DNA of 64,000 nt from the NCBI GenBank assembly GCA_021846985.1, contig JAJZVX010000002.1, positions 1-64,000 on the forward strand, given 5' to 3'. The position numbers and the translations under genes are program-made. Source of the stretch: Acidobacteriota bacterium. Lineage in GTDB: Bacteria > Acidobacteriota > Terriglobia > Terriglobales > Acidobacteriaceae. Positions 35,592-46,100 of this stretch are shown in pieces. Under the pieces are notes generated by a model that ran no database searches, had not been told where the DNA came from, and worked only from the letters and a program-made list of their open reading frames with translations. The stretch's first letter is position 1; every line of letters begins with the position of its first letter.

Positions 35592-36935
35592 TTGAAGCCT
35601 GCCGCAAAAGAGACCAGACCAGAACCCGGGGCAGCGCCCCTCCGCGACGCCGCCGGCGTCTCCCATGCCTGGCGCGCCCTGCGCCATCGCAACTTCCGCC
35701 TCTACTTCGGCGGCCAGAGCATCTCCCTCATCGGCACCTGGATGACGCGCATCGCCACCGCCTGGCTTGTCTACCGCCTCACCCACTCCGCCCTTCTGCT
35801 CGGCACCGTCAGTTTCATGGGCCAGATCCCCACCTTTCTTCTTGCTCCCTTCGCCGGCGTCTGGATCGACCGACTCCCCCGCCGTAAGGTTCTCGTCTGC
35901 ACCCAAGCCCTCTCCATGGTCCAGTCGCTCGCCCTTGCTGCGCTCACCCTCTCCGGCCACATCACCATTCCCCTGCTCCTCATCCTCAGCGCCATGCAGG
36001 GCGCCATCAACGCCTTCGACATGCCCGGCCGCCAGTCTTTCCTGGTTCACATGGTCGACGACAAGCGCGACCTCGGCAACGCCATCGCCATCAACTCCTC
36101 CATGGTCAACATGGCCCGCCTCGCCGGCCCCTCGCTCGCCGGCCTGCTCATCGCCGCCACCAGCGAGGGCTGGTGCTTCCTTATCGACGGCGTCAGCTAC
36201 ATTGCCGTTATCGCCTCACTGCTCCGCATGCGCCTCCACGCGCCCATCGTCCCCCGCGCCGCCACGTCCACCTTCGCCGAGCTCAAGGCCGGCTGGACCT
36301 ACGTCTCCGGTTTCGTCCCTGTCCGCACCATCCTGCTGCTCTTCGCTGTAGTCAGCCTCATGGGAATGCCCTTCGTCGTCCTCATGCCCGTCTTTGCCGC
36401 CAAAGTCCTCCACGGCGGCCCGCATACCCTCGGCTTCCTCATGGGTTCCATGGGCGTCGGCGCGCTGCTTTCCGCGCTTTCGCTCGCCGCTCGCAAAACC
36501 GTCCGCGGCCTGGTCCGCATCATTCCCCTTTCTGCTGCCGTCTTCGGCCTTGGCCTCATCGGCTTCGGTTTCTCGCGCTTCTTCTGGCTCTCCATGTTCA
36601 TGGCCCTTGTCGCCGGCGCCGGCATGATGCAGGGCATGGCCGCCAGCAACACCGTCATCCAGACCCTGGTCACCGAAGACAAGCGCGGCCGCGTGATGAG
36701 CTACTACACCATGGCGTTCGTGGGCATGGCGCCCTTCGGCAGCTTGCTCGCAGGAACCGTGGCCAGCGCCATCGGCGCCCCCTGGACCGTCATCATGAAC
36801 GGAGCCGTGGTCGTCCTGGGCGCCGCAGCTTTCGCCTCGCGCTTGCCCGCCTTGCGCCGCGCCATCCGCCCCATCTACCGTGAAATGGGCATCCTGCCCG
36901 CCGAATCCCCCGCCCCATCCGGAGTCCAGCCATGA
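35592..36935 (+). CDS. Major facilitator superfamily exporter (EntS/MFS_3-like)
   Basis: A 447-residue inner-membrane transporter with 12 hydrophobic segments and the signature PFAGVWIDRLPRRKVL in loop 2-3. The frame is open back to 35460 but residues there are low-complexity; a TTG at 35592 with AAGGAA seven bases before it gives MKPAAKETRPEP and then the typical start WRALRHRNFRLYFGGQSISLIGTW. This entry motif is common to enterobactin-exporter-like MFS_3 proteins. The substrate is unknown. Its stop overlaps the start of the cysteine hydrolase gene by four bases (ATGA), so the two are co-translated. Confidence 0.88.
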   Translation: MKPAAKETRPEPGAAPLRDAAGVSHAWRALRHRNFRLYFGGQSISLIGTWMTRIATAWLVYRLTHSALLLGTVSFMGQIPTFLLAPFAGVWIDRLPRRKVLVCTQALSMVQSLALAALTLSGHITIPLLLILSAMQGAINAFDMPGRQSFLVHMVDDKRDLGNAIAINSSMVNMARLAGPSLAGLLIAATSEGWCFLIDGVSYIAVIASLLRMRLHAPIVPRAATSTFAELKAGWTYVSGFVPVRTILLLFAVVSLMGMPFVVLMPVFAAKVLHGGPHTLGFLMGSMGVGALLSALSLAARKTVRGLVRIIPLSAAVFGLGLIGFGFSRFFWLSMFMALVAGAGMMQGMAASNTVIQTLVTEDKRGRVMSYYTMAFVGMAPFGSLLAGTVASAIGAPWTVIMNGAVVVLGAAAFASRLPALRRAIRPIYREMGILPAESPAPSGVQP

Positions 36936-37522
36936 GTGATGAATTGAATCTCGATCCCCGCCGCACCGCCATCGTCGTCATCGATCTGCAGAAAGGCATT
37001 GCCCGCATGCCCGGTGCGCCCATTGCCTCGGCCACCGTGATTGCCAACGCGGCGCGTCTGCTCTCCGCCGCCCGCCGCGCCGGCGCTCAGCCCATCCTGG
37101 TCCACGTGGGCGGCTCGCCCGATGGAGCCGACCGCCTCCATCCCGCCGCTGATCAGTCCATGCAGCGCTCCGCCACACCCGCGCCCGACTGGAGCGACCT
37201 CATCCCCGAGCTCGGCCGCCAGCCCGCCGACATCGTCATCCTCAAGCGCCAGTGGGGCGCTTTCTACGGCACCGATCTCGACCTCCAGCTCCGCCGCCGC
37301 TGCCTTGCCACCATCGTTCTTTGCGGAATTGCCACCGAAATAGGCGTCGAGAGCACGGCACGTGACGCCTACGAGCGCGGCTACGAGCTCGTCTTTGCCA
37401 GCGACGCCATGACCGGCATCCATGCCGAAGGCCACGCCAACTCCCTGGAGCGCATCTTCCCCCGCATGGGCCGCGTCCGCACCACCGATGCGATTGTCGC
37501 GGCCCTCGAGGCTGCGGCCTGA
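36932..37522 (+). CDS. Isochorismatase-like cysteine hydrolase
   Basis: A 196-residue hydrolase of the isochorismatase/nicotinamidase fold. The catalytic triad is visible: D18 (IVVIDLQKG), K105 (ILKRQWGAF) and C131 (VLCGIATEIGVE). The cis-peptide motif before the nucleophile and ARDAYERGYELVFASDAMTG are typical. Substrates in the family range from isochorismate and N-carbamoyl compounds to nicotinamide; no residue pattern decides this. Overlap with the MFS exporter suggests a joint role, perhaps export and turnover of the same compound. The gene ends only six bases from the convergent carboxylesterase gene. Confidence 0.88.
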   Translation: MSDELNLDPRRTAIVVIDLQKGIARMPGAPIASATVIANAARLLSAARRAGAQPILVHVGGSPDGADRLHPAADQSMQRSATPAPDWSDLIPELGRQPADIVILKRQWGAFYGTDLDLQLRRRCLATIVLCGIATEIGVESTARDAYERGYELVFASDAMTGIHAEGHANSLERIFPRMGRVRTTDAIVAALEAAA

Positions 37523-37528
37523 ACCGCT

Positions 37529-39100
37529 CTAGAAGATCGGCGCGTCCTTGCTCTCCGGCGAGTGGAAATACCGCATCCAGAACGCCTGGCGCGTCTTGTC
37601 GGCCAGCGGTATCGGACCCATGTGCGCGCCCAGCTCCATTGTCTGCGGCTGGCCTGCTTGGATCTGCGGCCACGCGGGCAGCCCCGCGCCGTTGGGATCG
37701 CCCTTGGCGGCAAAGTCCTCAAGATACGACGACACCGTATCCGACACCGTGTGGTCCACCGCCTGCCACGGACGGTCCAGCACGCGCAGATTCTCAAAGA
37801 AGTACGGCAGCTCGCCCGTGTGGAACGCTCCGAACTGCGGCTGTTGCGGCCAGGGAATCGCCCGCGTAAAGAAATAGGTCCGCACCGGCGCCTTGTGGCT
37901 CTTCACCCGCTCGCTGGCCCACAGGTACATCGCCACGCGATCGCGGTCGCGGTTGCTCTGCTTCACCATGGCCGCCACCTCGTCCGCATTGCCGGCCGGG
38001 TAGAGCCTCTCGAACTCCGCCGCCATGCCGCCATATTGTTTCTCGGCCATCTTCATGTAGTCCGCCGGCGTTGTCACGGGCGCAAAAAACGTGAAAGAAT
38101 CATCCGCTTCGTAGCCGGTAATCATGGGAACGTCGTTGTCCTTGCCATTGGCGTTCAGGTTTTGCGGAGTATCCGGCACCACCCATCCGTCCACGATCGG
38201 CACGAAGGCCATCCCCATGGCGTTCGGCGCCGGCAGCAGATCCTCGGCCTTCATTGCCCGCAGTTCCTTGAGCGTCGCCGCATGATGAGCCTCCGCAAAG
38301 GCCACTCCGTTCTTCTCGCCGGCCTTCAGATCCTGCACCGCCAACCCCCTGATCGCCAGTCCGCTATCGGCCTGCGCGCGCTCAAAGAGCCCTGCCGCCA
38401 GCGGCGAAGCCACCAGCGCGCCCACGCTGAATGCTCCCGCCGACTGCCCCCAGATGGTTACGCGCCCGGGATCGCCGCCAAAGTTCCGCACATTCGCCTT
38501 TACCCACTTGAGCGCCTCGATCTGGTCCAGCAATCCGTAATTGCCCGAGCTGTGATGCGGCGACTCGGCCGTCAGCTCCGGGTGCGCCAGAAACCCAAAC
38601 ACGCCCAGCCGGTAGTTGATGGTCACCACCACCAGTCCCTTCTTTGCCAGGCGCGCGCCGTCATATACCGGCACATCCGCCGCTCCGCTCGTGAATCCCC
38701 CGCCGTGGATGAAAACCACCACCGGCAGGTCCGCCCCGGTCGAGGCCTGCGGCGTCCAGATGTTCAGATAGAGGCAATCCTCGCTCACTTTGTTTACGGT
38801 CAGGAACTCCACCGTCCACGGCCCAAGCTGCTTCGGCGATATCCGCTGCATGCAGGCCGCGCTGAACTGGCCGGCTCTGCGCACCCCCGCCCACGTCCTG
38901 GGCGGCTCCGGCGCGCGCCACCGCAGCTCGCCCACCGGCGGCGCCGCGTAGGGAATTCCTTTGAACACCTCCACGCTGGTAGCCGCATCCTTCTCCCCGG
39001 CCACCTTGCCGTACTCCGTTTCCACCACTTGCGCGTTTACCGCTTGCAGCCACACCGCGGCCGCCACCAAGCCCAGCGCAATCCGGATCCCCGTTCTCAT
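37529..39100 (-). CDS. Secreted type-B carboxylesterase
   Basis: A 523-residue carboxylesterase/lipase of the alpha/beta-hydrolase fold. ATG at 39100 after GGAGAG gives a signal peptide (RIALGLVAAAVWLQAVNA). Motifs: VFKGIPYAAPPVGELRW, EDCLYLNIWTP, oxyanion hole HGGGF (132-136), nucleophile S220 in WGQSAGAFS, acid E331 (GYEADD) and H427 (GAFHTGELPYFF). The acid Glu follows the family norm. It acts in the periplasm or outside on unknown esters. The frame extends upstream to 39334, but those residues lack similarity and a start site. Single gene, convergent with the cysteine hydrolase. Confidence 0.94.
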   Translation of the reverse strand: MRTGIRIALGLVAAAVWLQAVNAQVVETEYGKVAGEKDAATSVEVFKGIPYAAPPVGELRWRAPEPPRTWAGVRRAGQFSAACMQRISPKQLGPWTVEFLTVNKVSEDCLYLNIWTPQASTGADLPVVVFIHGGGFTSGAADVPVYDGARLAKKGLVVVTINYRLGVFGFLAHPELTAESPHHSSGNYGLLDQIEALKWVKANVRNFGGDPGRVTIWGQSAGAFSVGALVASPLAAGLFERAQADSGLAIRGLAVQDLKAGEKNGVAFAEAHHAATLKELRAMKAEDLLPAPNAMGMAFVPIVDGWVVPDTPQNLNANGKDNDVPMITGYEADDSFTFFAPVTTPADYMKMAEKQYGGMAAEFERLYPAGNADEVAAMVKQSNRDRDRVAMYLWASERVKSHKAPVRTYFFTRAIPWPQQPQFGAFHTGELPYFFENLRVLDRPWQAVDHTVSDTVSSYLEDFAAKGDPNGAGLPAWPQIQAGQPQTMELGAHMGPIPLADKTRQAFWMRYFHSPESKDAPIF

Positions 39101-39266
39101 GCCAGCCTCTCTCCAGTACCAGACCAAAAATCGAGATACTCTTTCCACGATGGCCCATTCTACATACGTTGCCGAATGCCGCCAGGCCGCATCCTCCGCG
39201 CGAAATGCAGAGCCATGCCACCGCAACTCTGAATCTACAGTGCTGTATCGGGCTGCCGCGATGGCC

Positions 39267-40352
39267 TCAGCGCCGCGCCGCCAGCGCTGCCTGGCCAAGC
39301 TCGAGCAGAGCGTCGGTGACGCGTCCCGAGGCATGGCGCGCCACGCTTTCTTCGCTGGCGAAGTCGCCGGGTATGCAACGCACGCCCAGCGCCTCGATGC
39401 GCTCGATGTCGGGCTCGATCTGTGAGGCGCCTTCGGCCGCGTAGCGGGAAAGCGTCTGCGGCGAGAAGGCCCGGGTGTTCACCAGCGCATAGTCGAAGAC
39501 CGGCGCGCCGGTGTGTTCGTAGATGCGCTGGATGTGCTCGGAGGCGGTCAGGCCCAGGCTTTCGTTGGCCTGGGTCATCAGGTTGCAGACGTACACGCGC
39601 ACGCCGCGTGCGCGGGCCAGGGCCTCGGGAATGTCCTTGACCAGTAGATTGGTGATCAGCGACGTGTAGAGCGAACCGGGCCCCACCGTGATCAGGTCGG
39701 CGCGTTCGATGGCCTCGAGAGTTTCCGGAAGCGGCGCGGCGCCGGGCGGATCGAGCATGAGCTCGGCAATGCGCCGGCGGCTGGCGGTGATGTTGGTTTC
39801 GCCGCGCACCAGGGATCCGTCGTCCATGCGCGCCACCAGCGTGGCGTTGGCCGTGGTGACCGGATAGATGCGGCCGCGGGTGGCAAGAACCTTCGAGGCC
39901 AGTTGGATGGCATGGCCAAAGTCGCCGGTGACTTCGGTGAGCGCGGCCACAAACAGATTGCCGAAGTTATGGCCTTCCAGCGCGTCGCCGGCGCGAAAGC
40001 GATGCGAAAAGAGTTGGACCAGAAGATCCTCTTCTTCGCTGAGCGCCACCATGCAGTTGCGCAGATCGCCCGGAGGCAGCATATTGAAATCGCGGCGCAG
40101 CCGGCCGGACGATCCGCCATCGTCGGTCACCGTCACCACGGCGGCCAGGTCGGCGATCGGAGCGCCTGCTGAGCCGGGAGTGGCGACGTGGCGGCGCAGC
40201 CCGCGCAGCAACGTCGAGAGGCCTGTCCCCCCGCCGATAGCCACTACGCGCAGGGGATGGAGCGCTTGGTTGCTGCGGACGGTGGTATCGGCCGGTGAAG
40301 TGGGGGATTGCCTGGTTTCCATAGTACGAACGGGCAACTCGTCTTTCATCAT
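39267..40352 (-). CDS. yvcK: YvcK/CofD-family protein (gluconeogenesis factor)
   Basis: A 361-residue cytosolic protein of the YvcK branch of the CofD-like family. Characteristic motifs are VVAIGGGTGLSTLLRGLR (nucleotide-sugar binding), VVTVTDDGGSSGRLRRDF, PPGDLRNCMVALSEEE, GHNFGNLF, VGPGSLYTSLITNLLV and VCNLMTQANES. In Firmicutes YvcK binds UDP-GlcNAc and is needed for growth on gluconeogenic carbon sources and for cell shape. Start choice: ATG at 40352 or 40322; neither has a strong ribosome binding site. It follows the TPR gene by 50 bases on the same strand. Confidence 0.93.
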   Translation of the reverse strand: MMKDELPVRTMETRQSPTSPADTTVRSNQALHPLRVVAIGGGTGLSTLLRGLRRHVATPGSAGAPIADLAAVVTVTDDGGSSGRLRRDFNMLPPGDLRNCMVALSEEEDLLVQLFSHRFRAGDALEGHNFGNLFVAALTEVTGDFGHAIQLASKVLATRGRIYPVTTANATLVARMDDGSLVRGETNITASRRRIAELMLDPPGAAPLPETLEAIERADLITVGPGSLYTSLITNLLVKDIPEALARARGVRVYVCNLMTQANESLGLTASEHIQRIYEHTGAPVFDYALVNTRAFSPQTLSRYAAEGASQIEPDIERIEALGVRCIPGDFASEESVARHASGRVTDALLELGQAALAARR

Positions 40353-40402
40353 AATCGCGCCGGTTGCCGCGCAGCAGTGGTGCGCGCCTACCGCGTCCCG
40401 AG

Positions 40403-40966
40403 TTAGGGCATCTCCGGATACAACAACTCGGTGAAGCGGGGATCGTCCGCCATGCTCTGGAAATCGTTGTCGGCGCGCGCCTGCAACCGGTTTCTGGGGT
40501 TGAGCTCGATGGCTCTGGCCAGATTTTCCAGGCACTCCTGCGGACGTCCGGTGATGGCATCGAGCAGCGCCAGTCCGTAGAGAGCGTAGTCCGCCCCGGG
40601 ATGTGCGGTCAGAATGTTGTTGAACTCTTCGCGCGCTTCCTCGTAGTACCCGGTGTTCAACTGCGAGACCGCGTAGTCGTAGTGTTCTTCCGGGGTAAGG
40701 AAGGCGAGGCGCGGCTGCTCGACCTGATGGCGGCAGGTGGCGATGTACATGCGGCAGCGCTCCATAATTTCGGCAGGAGCATGGGGCAACAGCTTCTCAA
40801 AGGCGGCGAGCGCCTTGTCGAACTTGCCTTGCTGCAGCAATTGCACCGCGGCCTGGTACTGCTGGAAGGCGGGACCGGCGGCCGTGCCTGCATGTCTGGA
40901 GGACTTGGGAGCCGGGGGCGGAGTATGTTTGCGGCCAGGAGCCGCGGAGTGGGCCTCTTGCGTCAT
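40403..40966 (-). CDS. TPR-repeat protein
   Basis: A 187-residue soluble protein. After a Pro/Ala-rich N-terminus (GRKHTPPPAPKSSRH) come TPR-like helices: FQQYQAAVQLLQQGKFDKAL, EEHYDYAVSQLNTGYYEEAR, YALYGLALLDAITGRPQECL. No catalytic motif or signal peptide. It immediately precedes yvcK and probably shares a transcript with it. Likely a protein-interaction adaptor; partners are unknown. Confidence 0.82.
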   Translation of the reverse strand: MTQEAHSAAPGRKHTPPPAPKSSRHAGTAAGPAFQQYQAAVQLLQQGKFDKALAAFEKLLPHAPAEIMERCRMYIATCRHQVEQPRLAFLTPEEHYDYAVSQLNTGYYEEAREEFNNILTAHPGADYALYGLALLDAITGRPQECLENLARAIELNPRNRLQARADNDFQSMADDPRFTELLYPEMP

Positions 40967-41109
40967 GTGTTTGCCAACGCGCGAATTCCAGCACCGGAGT
41001 TCTGCCGCGAAATCGGCCGGAGAAACCGGGTGTTGGTTTTTTCGCTGCTCAGGCCACTTTTATACGCACAACGCCGCTTTCCGTCAATGGGCAGTTCACA
41101 AAATGGGAG

Positions 41110-41736
41110 TCACTGCTCCGCCGGGCTGGCCTGTGCCCGGTAGATTGCGGGGTTGAGCGATGGGTCGTTATACATCTTCAACTGCCGGTAGAGCTTGAAG
41201 CGGCGCGTGCCGGCGAGGGTTTCGCGCCAAAGGGCTTGCAGGCAGCCGGCCAGGTCGGCGCGCTGTTCTTCGAGGATGGCCAGGCGCTCGCGGTTGCGTT
41301 CGGTGTGACCGGCGGGCGCATCGGCGCGCGCGCTTTCTTCACGCGTGTGGTAGATCTTCAGAGCCAGGATGGAAAGCCGGTCAACGATCAGCCCGGGTGA
41401 CTCGGAGTGCAGGGCGGCAGCCGGGTTGGGTAGCCCCTGCGGCTGCAACCGGGCCAGCAGCAGCCGGTCGAGTTCCTCGGCCAGATCGTTGCGGATCTGG
41501 TTGGTCTGGTCGATCTGGCGCTTGACGCGGGCCAGCGCCTCATCCGGGGCGCCCGGTGTCCGCGCCTTGTCTTCAATGTGCCAGAGGTCAAAGTTGGCGC
41601 GATGCTGGCGCGCGACCAACTCCAGCCACGGGGCCTCATCGGAAAGCGCGCAGAGCGGACCGTCCGCTTCCGCCGGCAGATGCCACGCGCGGGTCAGCAG
41701 GTCGTGCCATGCGGCGACTTTTTCCGGCCTGAACAT
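41110..41736 (-). CDS. DUF4254 family protein
   Basis: A 208-residue acidic, helical protein matching the DUF4254 pattern: a conserved HRANFDLWHIEDKAR segment, a central QIDQTNQIRNDLAEELDRLL and SPGLIVDRLSILALKIYHTREE, and a C-terminal RFKLYRQLKMYNDPSLNP. The family often occurs beside glycosyltransferase genes. ATG at 41736 with a GAGAG site is used; ATG 41775 would be longer. Divergent from the ATP-grasp gene. Function unknown. Confidence 0.82.
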   Translation of the reverse strand: MFRPEKVAAWHDLLTRAWHLPAEADGPLCALSDEAPWLELVARQHRANFDLWHIEDKARTPGAPDEALARVKRQIDQTNQIRNDLAEELDRLLLARLQPQGLPNPAAALHSESPGLIVDRLSILALKIYHTREESARADAPAGHTERNRERLAILEEQRADLAGCLQALWRETLAGTRRFKLYRQLKMYNDPSLNPAIYRAQASPAEQ

Positions 41737-41774
41737 CCTTCTCTCTTTGTCCCCGGCGGGCTTTGCCTGCCCCA

Positions 41775-41790
41775 ACTATAGTAGAACTAT
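41775..41790. promoter_or_regulatory. ACTAT half-site cluster in the divergent promoter
   Basis: ACTATAGT (self-complementary) followed by AGAACTAT gives two inverted ACTAT/ATAGT arrangements within 16 bases, midway between the DUF4254 (-) and ATP-grasp (+) starts. On the minus strand TCGACT, 17 bases, TACTAT overlaps it and could be the DUF4254 promoter. Confidence 0.4.
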
Positions 41791-41868
41791 CCTCATCGGG
41801 AGTCGAAGGCGGCGGGCTCTTCCGGCAGCGGCAGCGACAGCGGCAGAGAGCCACTCAAGAGAGGAACG

Positions 41869-43083
41869 ATGCCAGAGGCAAGGGAGCGGTTTCTTTGCAT
41901 TGCCACTGAAGAGACGGGGCAGGAGTTTCTCCGGCAGTGCGCAGCGTTGCAGGTCAAGCCCACCTTGCTTACCGTGGACCGGCTGCGCGATGCCGCCTGG
42001 CCGCGCGAAGCGCTGGAAGACGTTGCCGTCATGCCGGAAGGCCTCAGTAGCCGGCAGATTCTGAACACGGTCGCGTGGATGGCGCGCGGGCGGCGCTTCG
42101 ACCGTGTGATTGCGCTCAGCGAGCGCGATATGGAAACGGCCGCGCAGATCCGTGAGCACATGCGCGTTCCCGGCATGGGGACTACCACGGCCAGCTACTA
42201 CTCCGACCGGCTTGCCATGCGCATCAGCGCCCGCGAGTCCGGCTTCCGGGTTCCCGCGTTCTGCCGCGTGCTGAATTACGACGAGATGCGTGAGTTTATG
42301 GAGCGGGTGCCCGCGCCCTGGCTTCTCAAACCCCGCACCGCGGCTTTGGGCCAGGAGATGCGCCGGCTGGAAGACTCCGAGCGCCTGTGGCGGTCTCTCG
42401 ACGAGCTGGGCGACCTGCAGAGTCATTTCCTGTTGGAGCAGTTCATGCCCGGCGACATCTTCCATGTGGAGTCGATTCTAAGCGGGCGCCAGGTCATCTT
42501 CTCCGTGGTCCACAAGAGCGGCAAACAGATCGAGCCGCCGGACGCGGGACCGTCTGTCTTCACGGCGTGTACCGTCGATCGCGCCGGCCGCGAGTGGATC
42601 GAGCTTACCGCGATCAACAACGGTCTGGCGCCCTCGCTGGGCATGGTGCGGGGCGTCACCCATGCCCGCTACCTCAAGTCGGCCGCGGACGGAAGATTCT
42701 ATTTTCTTGGCATCGCGGCCCGGGTGGGAGGCGGACAAGCCGCCAGCCTGGTGGAAACGGCGACCGGCGTCAATCTCTGGCGCGAGTGGGCGCGGATTGA
42801 GGTTGCCCACCTGCGCGGCGAAGATTACCTGCCCTCGCCTTCACGCGAAGATTATGCCGGGAGCATTCTGTGGCAGGGCGGCGAAGTGGCCGCGGATACT
42901 GCGGCTTTTGACGCCCCGGAGGTCGTAGCCCGCCTGAACGAGAACCACTCCGCCGGTGTGATCGTGCGGTCCACAAACCCGGAACGCGTCGAGCACCTGG
43001 TGGCGCAATACAGCGCGCACTTGGCGCAGAGGCTGCAACCCGCGCCTGAGGCGGGCAGCTCGCCGCGCTTGTGCAGAACCTAA
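41869..43083 (+). CDS. ATP-grasp domain ligase of unknown substrate
   Basis: A 404-residue protein with the pre-ATP-grasp and ATP-grasp layout. Notable segments are DRVIALSERDMETAAQIREH, SYYSDRLAMRISARESGFRVP (typical of carboxylate-amine ligases: K/R mobile segment and F-x-VP), PWLLKPRTAALGQEM, FLLEQFMPGDIFHVESIL and a C-terminal IAARVGGGQ. These correspond to biotin-carboxylase-like ATP-grasp enzymes that join a carboxylate to an amine. The substrate is unknown and no peptide- or siderophore-synthesis genes adjoin. Opposite the DUF4254 gene. Confidence 0.85.
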   Translation: MPEARERFLCIATEETGQEFLRQCAALQVKPTLLTVDRLRDAAWPREALEDVAVMPEGLSSRQILNTVAWMARGRRFDRVIALSERDMETAAQIREHMRVPGMGTTTASYYSDRLAMRISARESGFRVPAFCRVLNYDEMREFMERVPAPWLLKPRTAALGQEMRRLEDSERLWRSLDELGDLQSHFLLEQFMPGDIFHVESILSGRQVIFSVVHKSGKQIEPPDAGPSVFTACTVDRAGREWIELTAINNGLAPSLGMVRGVTHARYLKSAADGRFYFLGIAARVGGGQAASLVETATGVNLWREWARIEVAHLRGEDYLPSPSREDYAGSILWQGGEVAADTAAFDAPEVVARLNENHSAGVIVRSTNPERVEHLVAQYSAHLAQRLQPAPEAGSSPRLCRT

Positions 43084-43126
43084 TCTCCGGGAGGCCGCGC
43101 AGCGGCTTTGGGGCCGCCGCGCACCC

Positions 43127-46100
43127 TTATTGGGCTGCTTCCACAAGCCGCAGCGTCACAATCTGGTGCGGCCCCACGGTGAACTGGAACCCTCCGCCGC
43201 CCGCCAGCGGCACGGGTTCCCCGCCTCTCTCCAGCGAATCGGTCTTCGTCACCTGGGCCAGATGCAGCAGCGGAATCCGCGCGCTCACCGTGCGCTCCGG
43301 CCCGCCCAGATCGAGAAAGCGGAGGATGGTGCCGTTGCCGTCCTCGGCGGGCTTCCAGGTCTCCAGCAGCAGGCTGGCATCGTCCATTTCAAGAAAGCTT
43401 TGCTCTTCTGCATTCAGTTGCCGCGCGCCCGCCGGGCTTTGCGGCGCGGCCGCCTGTGCCGGCCCCAGGGCCTTGTCCTGAGTGGTGATGAAATCGTGTT
43501 CGAGGGGCGTGGCTTCCTGCCATCCCATGCGGCTCAGCGCGACGGGGTCTGTCGCAGCGGCGCTGGCCACAACATAGTGGAACGTGAAGTGCCCGCCCTG
43601 TCCGCCGCGGTAGTTCGTATCCCAGTAGTTGTTCATCACGTAGGAAAAGACGGTGCCCGCGCGGTCGCCGAACTTCGACGGCCATGCGCCGCGGTTAATG
43701 TCGCCCAGGGTCACCAGCGGCGCATCAAGAGGCATCAGCGCGGCCGACAGGCTCCCCTGCCGCACCGCAATCCAGTGCTGCACGGTGAACCACTCGTGGC
43801 CCGCGCCCGGATACATGTCTTTGGCCGGATCGACCACGCCATTCTGCACTTCGTACTGGAACTGCGGATGCTCGATGGCGAAGGGGAAGGCGAAGTAGAC
43901 GCCTTCCTTGGTCAGCACTTCGGTCTTGTCTACCTCCTCCACAATCTCGATCTTCTTTTCGTTGTTGAACAGGCGGATCCGGGTCCGGATCGACGGCGTG
44001 TTCAGGGCACGGCTTTCCAGTTCCGCCGCTTCGCCCAGGGGAGTGCGCTCAACGGAAACAATCGTGCCGCCGCTGGCGGGGTGCGTCTCAAGCTCCGGTT
44101 TCGGATACATCGGTCCGTAGCGCAGGACGGTGTTCGGCGCCTTATCGCCGCCGCTGATGTAGAGATATTGGCCAAAGCGGTAGGGGCTTTGCTGGTTGAC
44201 GAGCTCGCGTTGTAGTTGCTTGTCGAAGATGCTGCGGATGGCGCCGGTCTCCGCGTCCAATTCCACCTTGTAGTAGGCGTTTTCCAGCACGCTTCCCTCC
44301 GCCTTGGCGGGCGGAGCAGCCGGTTCCGCGGCCTTGCGCGTCTCATACACCTTGTAGCCCAGCGCCGGAACCTCCACGGCCAGGAAGCGCAGCCGCGTGA
44401 AGCCCGCGCCGCCGCCAACCGCCGCCGCCGGAACCGCCTGCCCGGTGGTGGTGTCCACCAGCTCCATGCCCTTGGGCAAATCCAGCGTAACCGCGCCGCT
44501 GCGCTTCCAGTTGAGGCTGTTAAAGACAATCACGCTTCCCGTACCGGCCGGGATGGCGTTGGCCAGGTTGGCCAGGCCGCGGCGGGTGATGAAGTCCGCT
44601 TGCATCTTCGCGTCCACCGCAAACTGCTCCTTCACGGCGAGCTGGTCGGCGGCTTCGTGGCTGGAGGGGTCGGTCACGCTGTTGTAGGAGTCCCACGTGT
44701 GCTCGTCCATCTGCACCATGGCGGTCCACATCCGGTTCAGCTCGGCGGTGTTGGTGCGCAGTCCGGGGTTCAGGAACGGCGCCAGCGTGGCCAGCTTCTC
44801 CGCGGTCTGGGCGCGCGGTTCGTTCCAGCGCTCCATGGCCAGGTAAAGAGCGTCGGAAGCCGCGCCGTCCTCCCAATAGGGTCCGCCATCGCCGCGAACG
44901 GTGGGAAGGTCGTCGCCGAACTGCTTCTGAATGGCCGCCAGCGCGTCGTGGAAGCCGGAGTACTCCAGCTTCGGGTAGGCGTAGGCATGGCTCCACTGTT
45001 CCACCAGCGCGGCCTGCTGCGGAAACAGGTCGGTGTTCTCCACCTGCGTGCCATAGATGATGGCGGCGCTGGCGCGGTAGGTGGGCCGCTCGTACATTTG
45101 CAGATAAATGGGCAGCATCTCGCGGCCCGCATCCACCAGCGGCGGCAGCCCGAAGAGAAACTGCATCTGCATGTAGTGGCGCGAGTACCACATCAGCACC
45201 TTGCCGCCGTCAGGCCCCTCCCACCAGAAGGGCGAATTCTCGTTGAGCCGGCCCTGCATGAGCACCGGCGCGCGGTAGTTGTTGCCGGCCGCCGCAAAGT
45301 AGTGCAGGCCCGCCGAGGCCAGAATGGATGCGTAGGACCATGTATACGTGGGCACGTCCGTGATGTTGGCGTAGTTCACCGCCAGCCCGTATTTGCGGCT
45401 CAGCGCGGCGCTGGGATAAAGCGAGCGGATGAGCGTTTCGGCGGTGGGAATGCCGGTGAGGAGATTGGCGTACTGCGCGGGCAGAAAGAGCTTGCCGTTC
45501 CGGATCGCCTCAATGGCTTCTTTCTGCCGGGCGGCCGTGCGCGACTGGAGGAACTGCATCAGATCCCACTCGCCGTCGAGCGAAAAGCGGAACTCCGGAT
45601 GCTGGGCCATCATGTCCAGCGCCTCATCCACGGTGCGGCTCTGGATGGCGGCAACCTTGGCCTGGTAGTCGGAGTAGCCAATATCCACGTGAATGTGCGG
45701 CACCAGGAAGAGCGTCCACTTCTTGCCCGGACTCACCTTCTGCTGGTAGCGCTCGGCATGGCCGTCGATCTGCAGCTTCAGGCTAGCCTCGGTCTGCGGC
45801 GGAAATGCGGCCACCTGAAACTCGACCTTTTCCTCGCCAAAGTCGTTGCCTCCGCGCAGCGCCTGGCGATACTGCTTGCCGGCCAGCGTAAGTTCGGCGC
45901 TCGATCCCGCGTTTACCCTCGATCCGTAGCGGATGTAGGCCTCGACGCACTCGGCAAGCTCCGAGCCATGCATCACGTAAAAGATGGTGGGCTCCAGCAT
46001 GGCCTGTTGCAGGCGCCCGGAAGGCGCGGACGCGGCGGTCGACAGCGCGATGGCGTCATAGGTCAGCGCGGCATCCGGAGCCTCTTCGGCGGCCTCCTCC

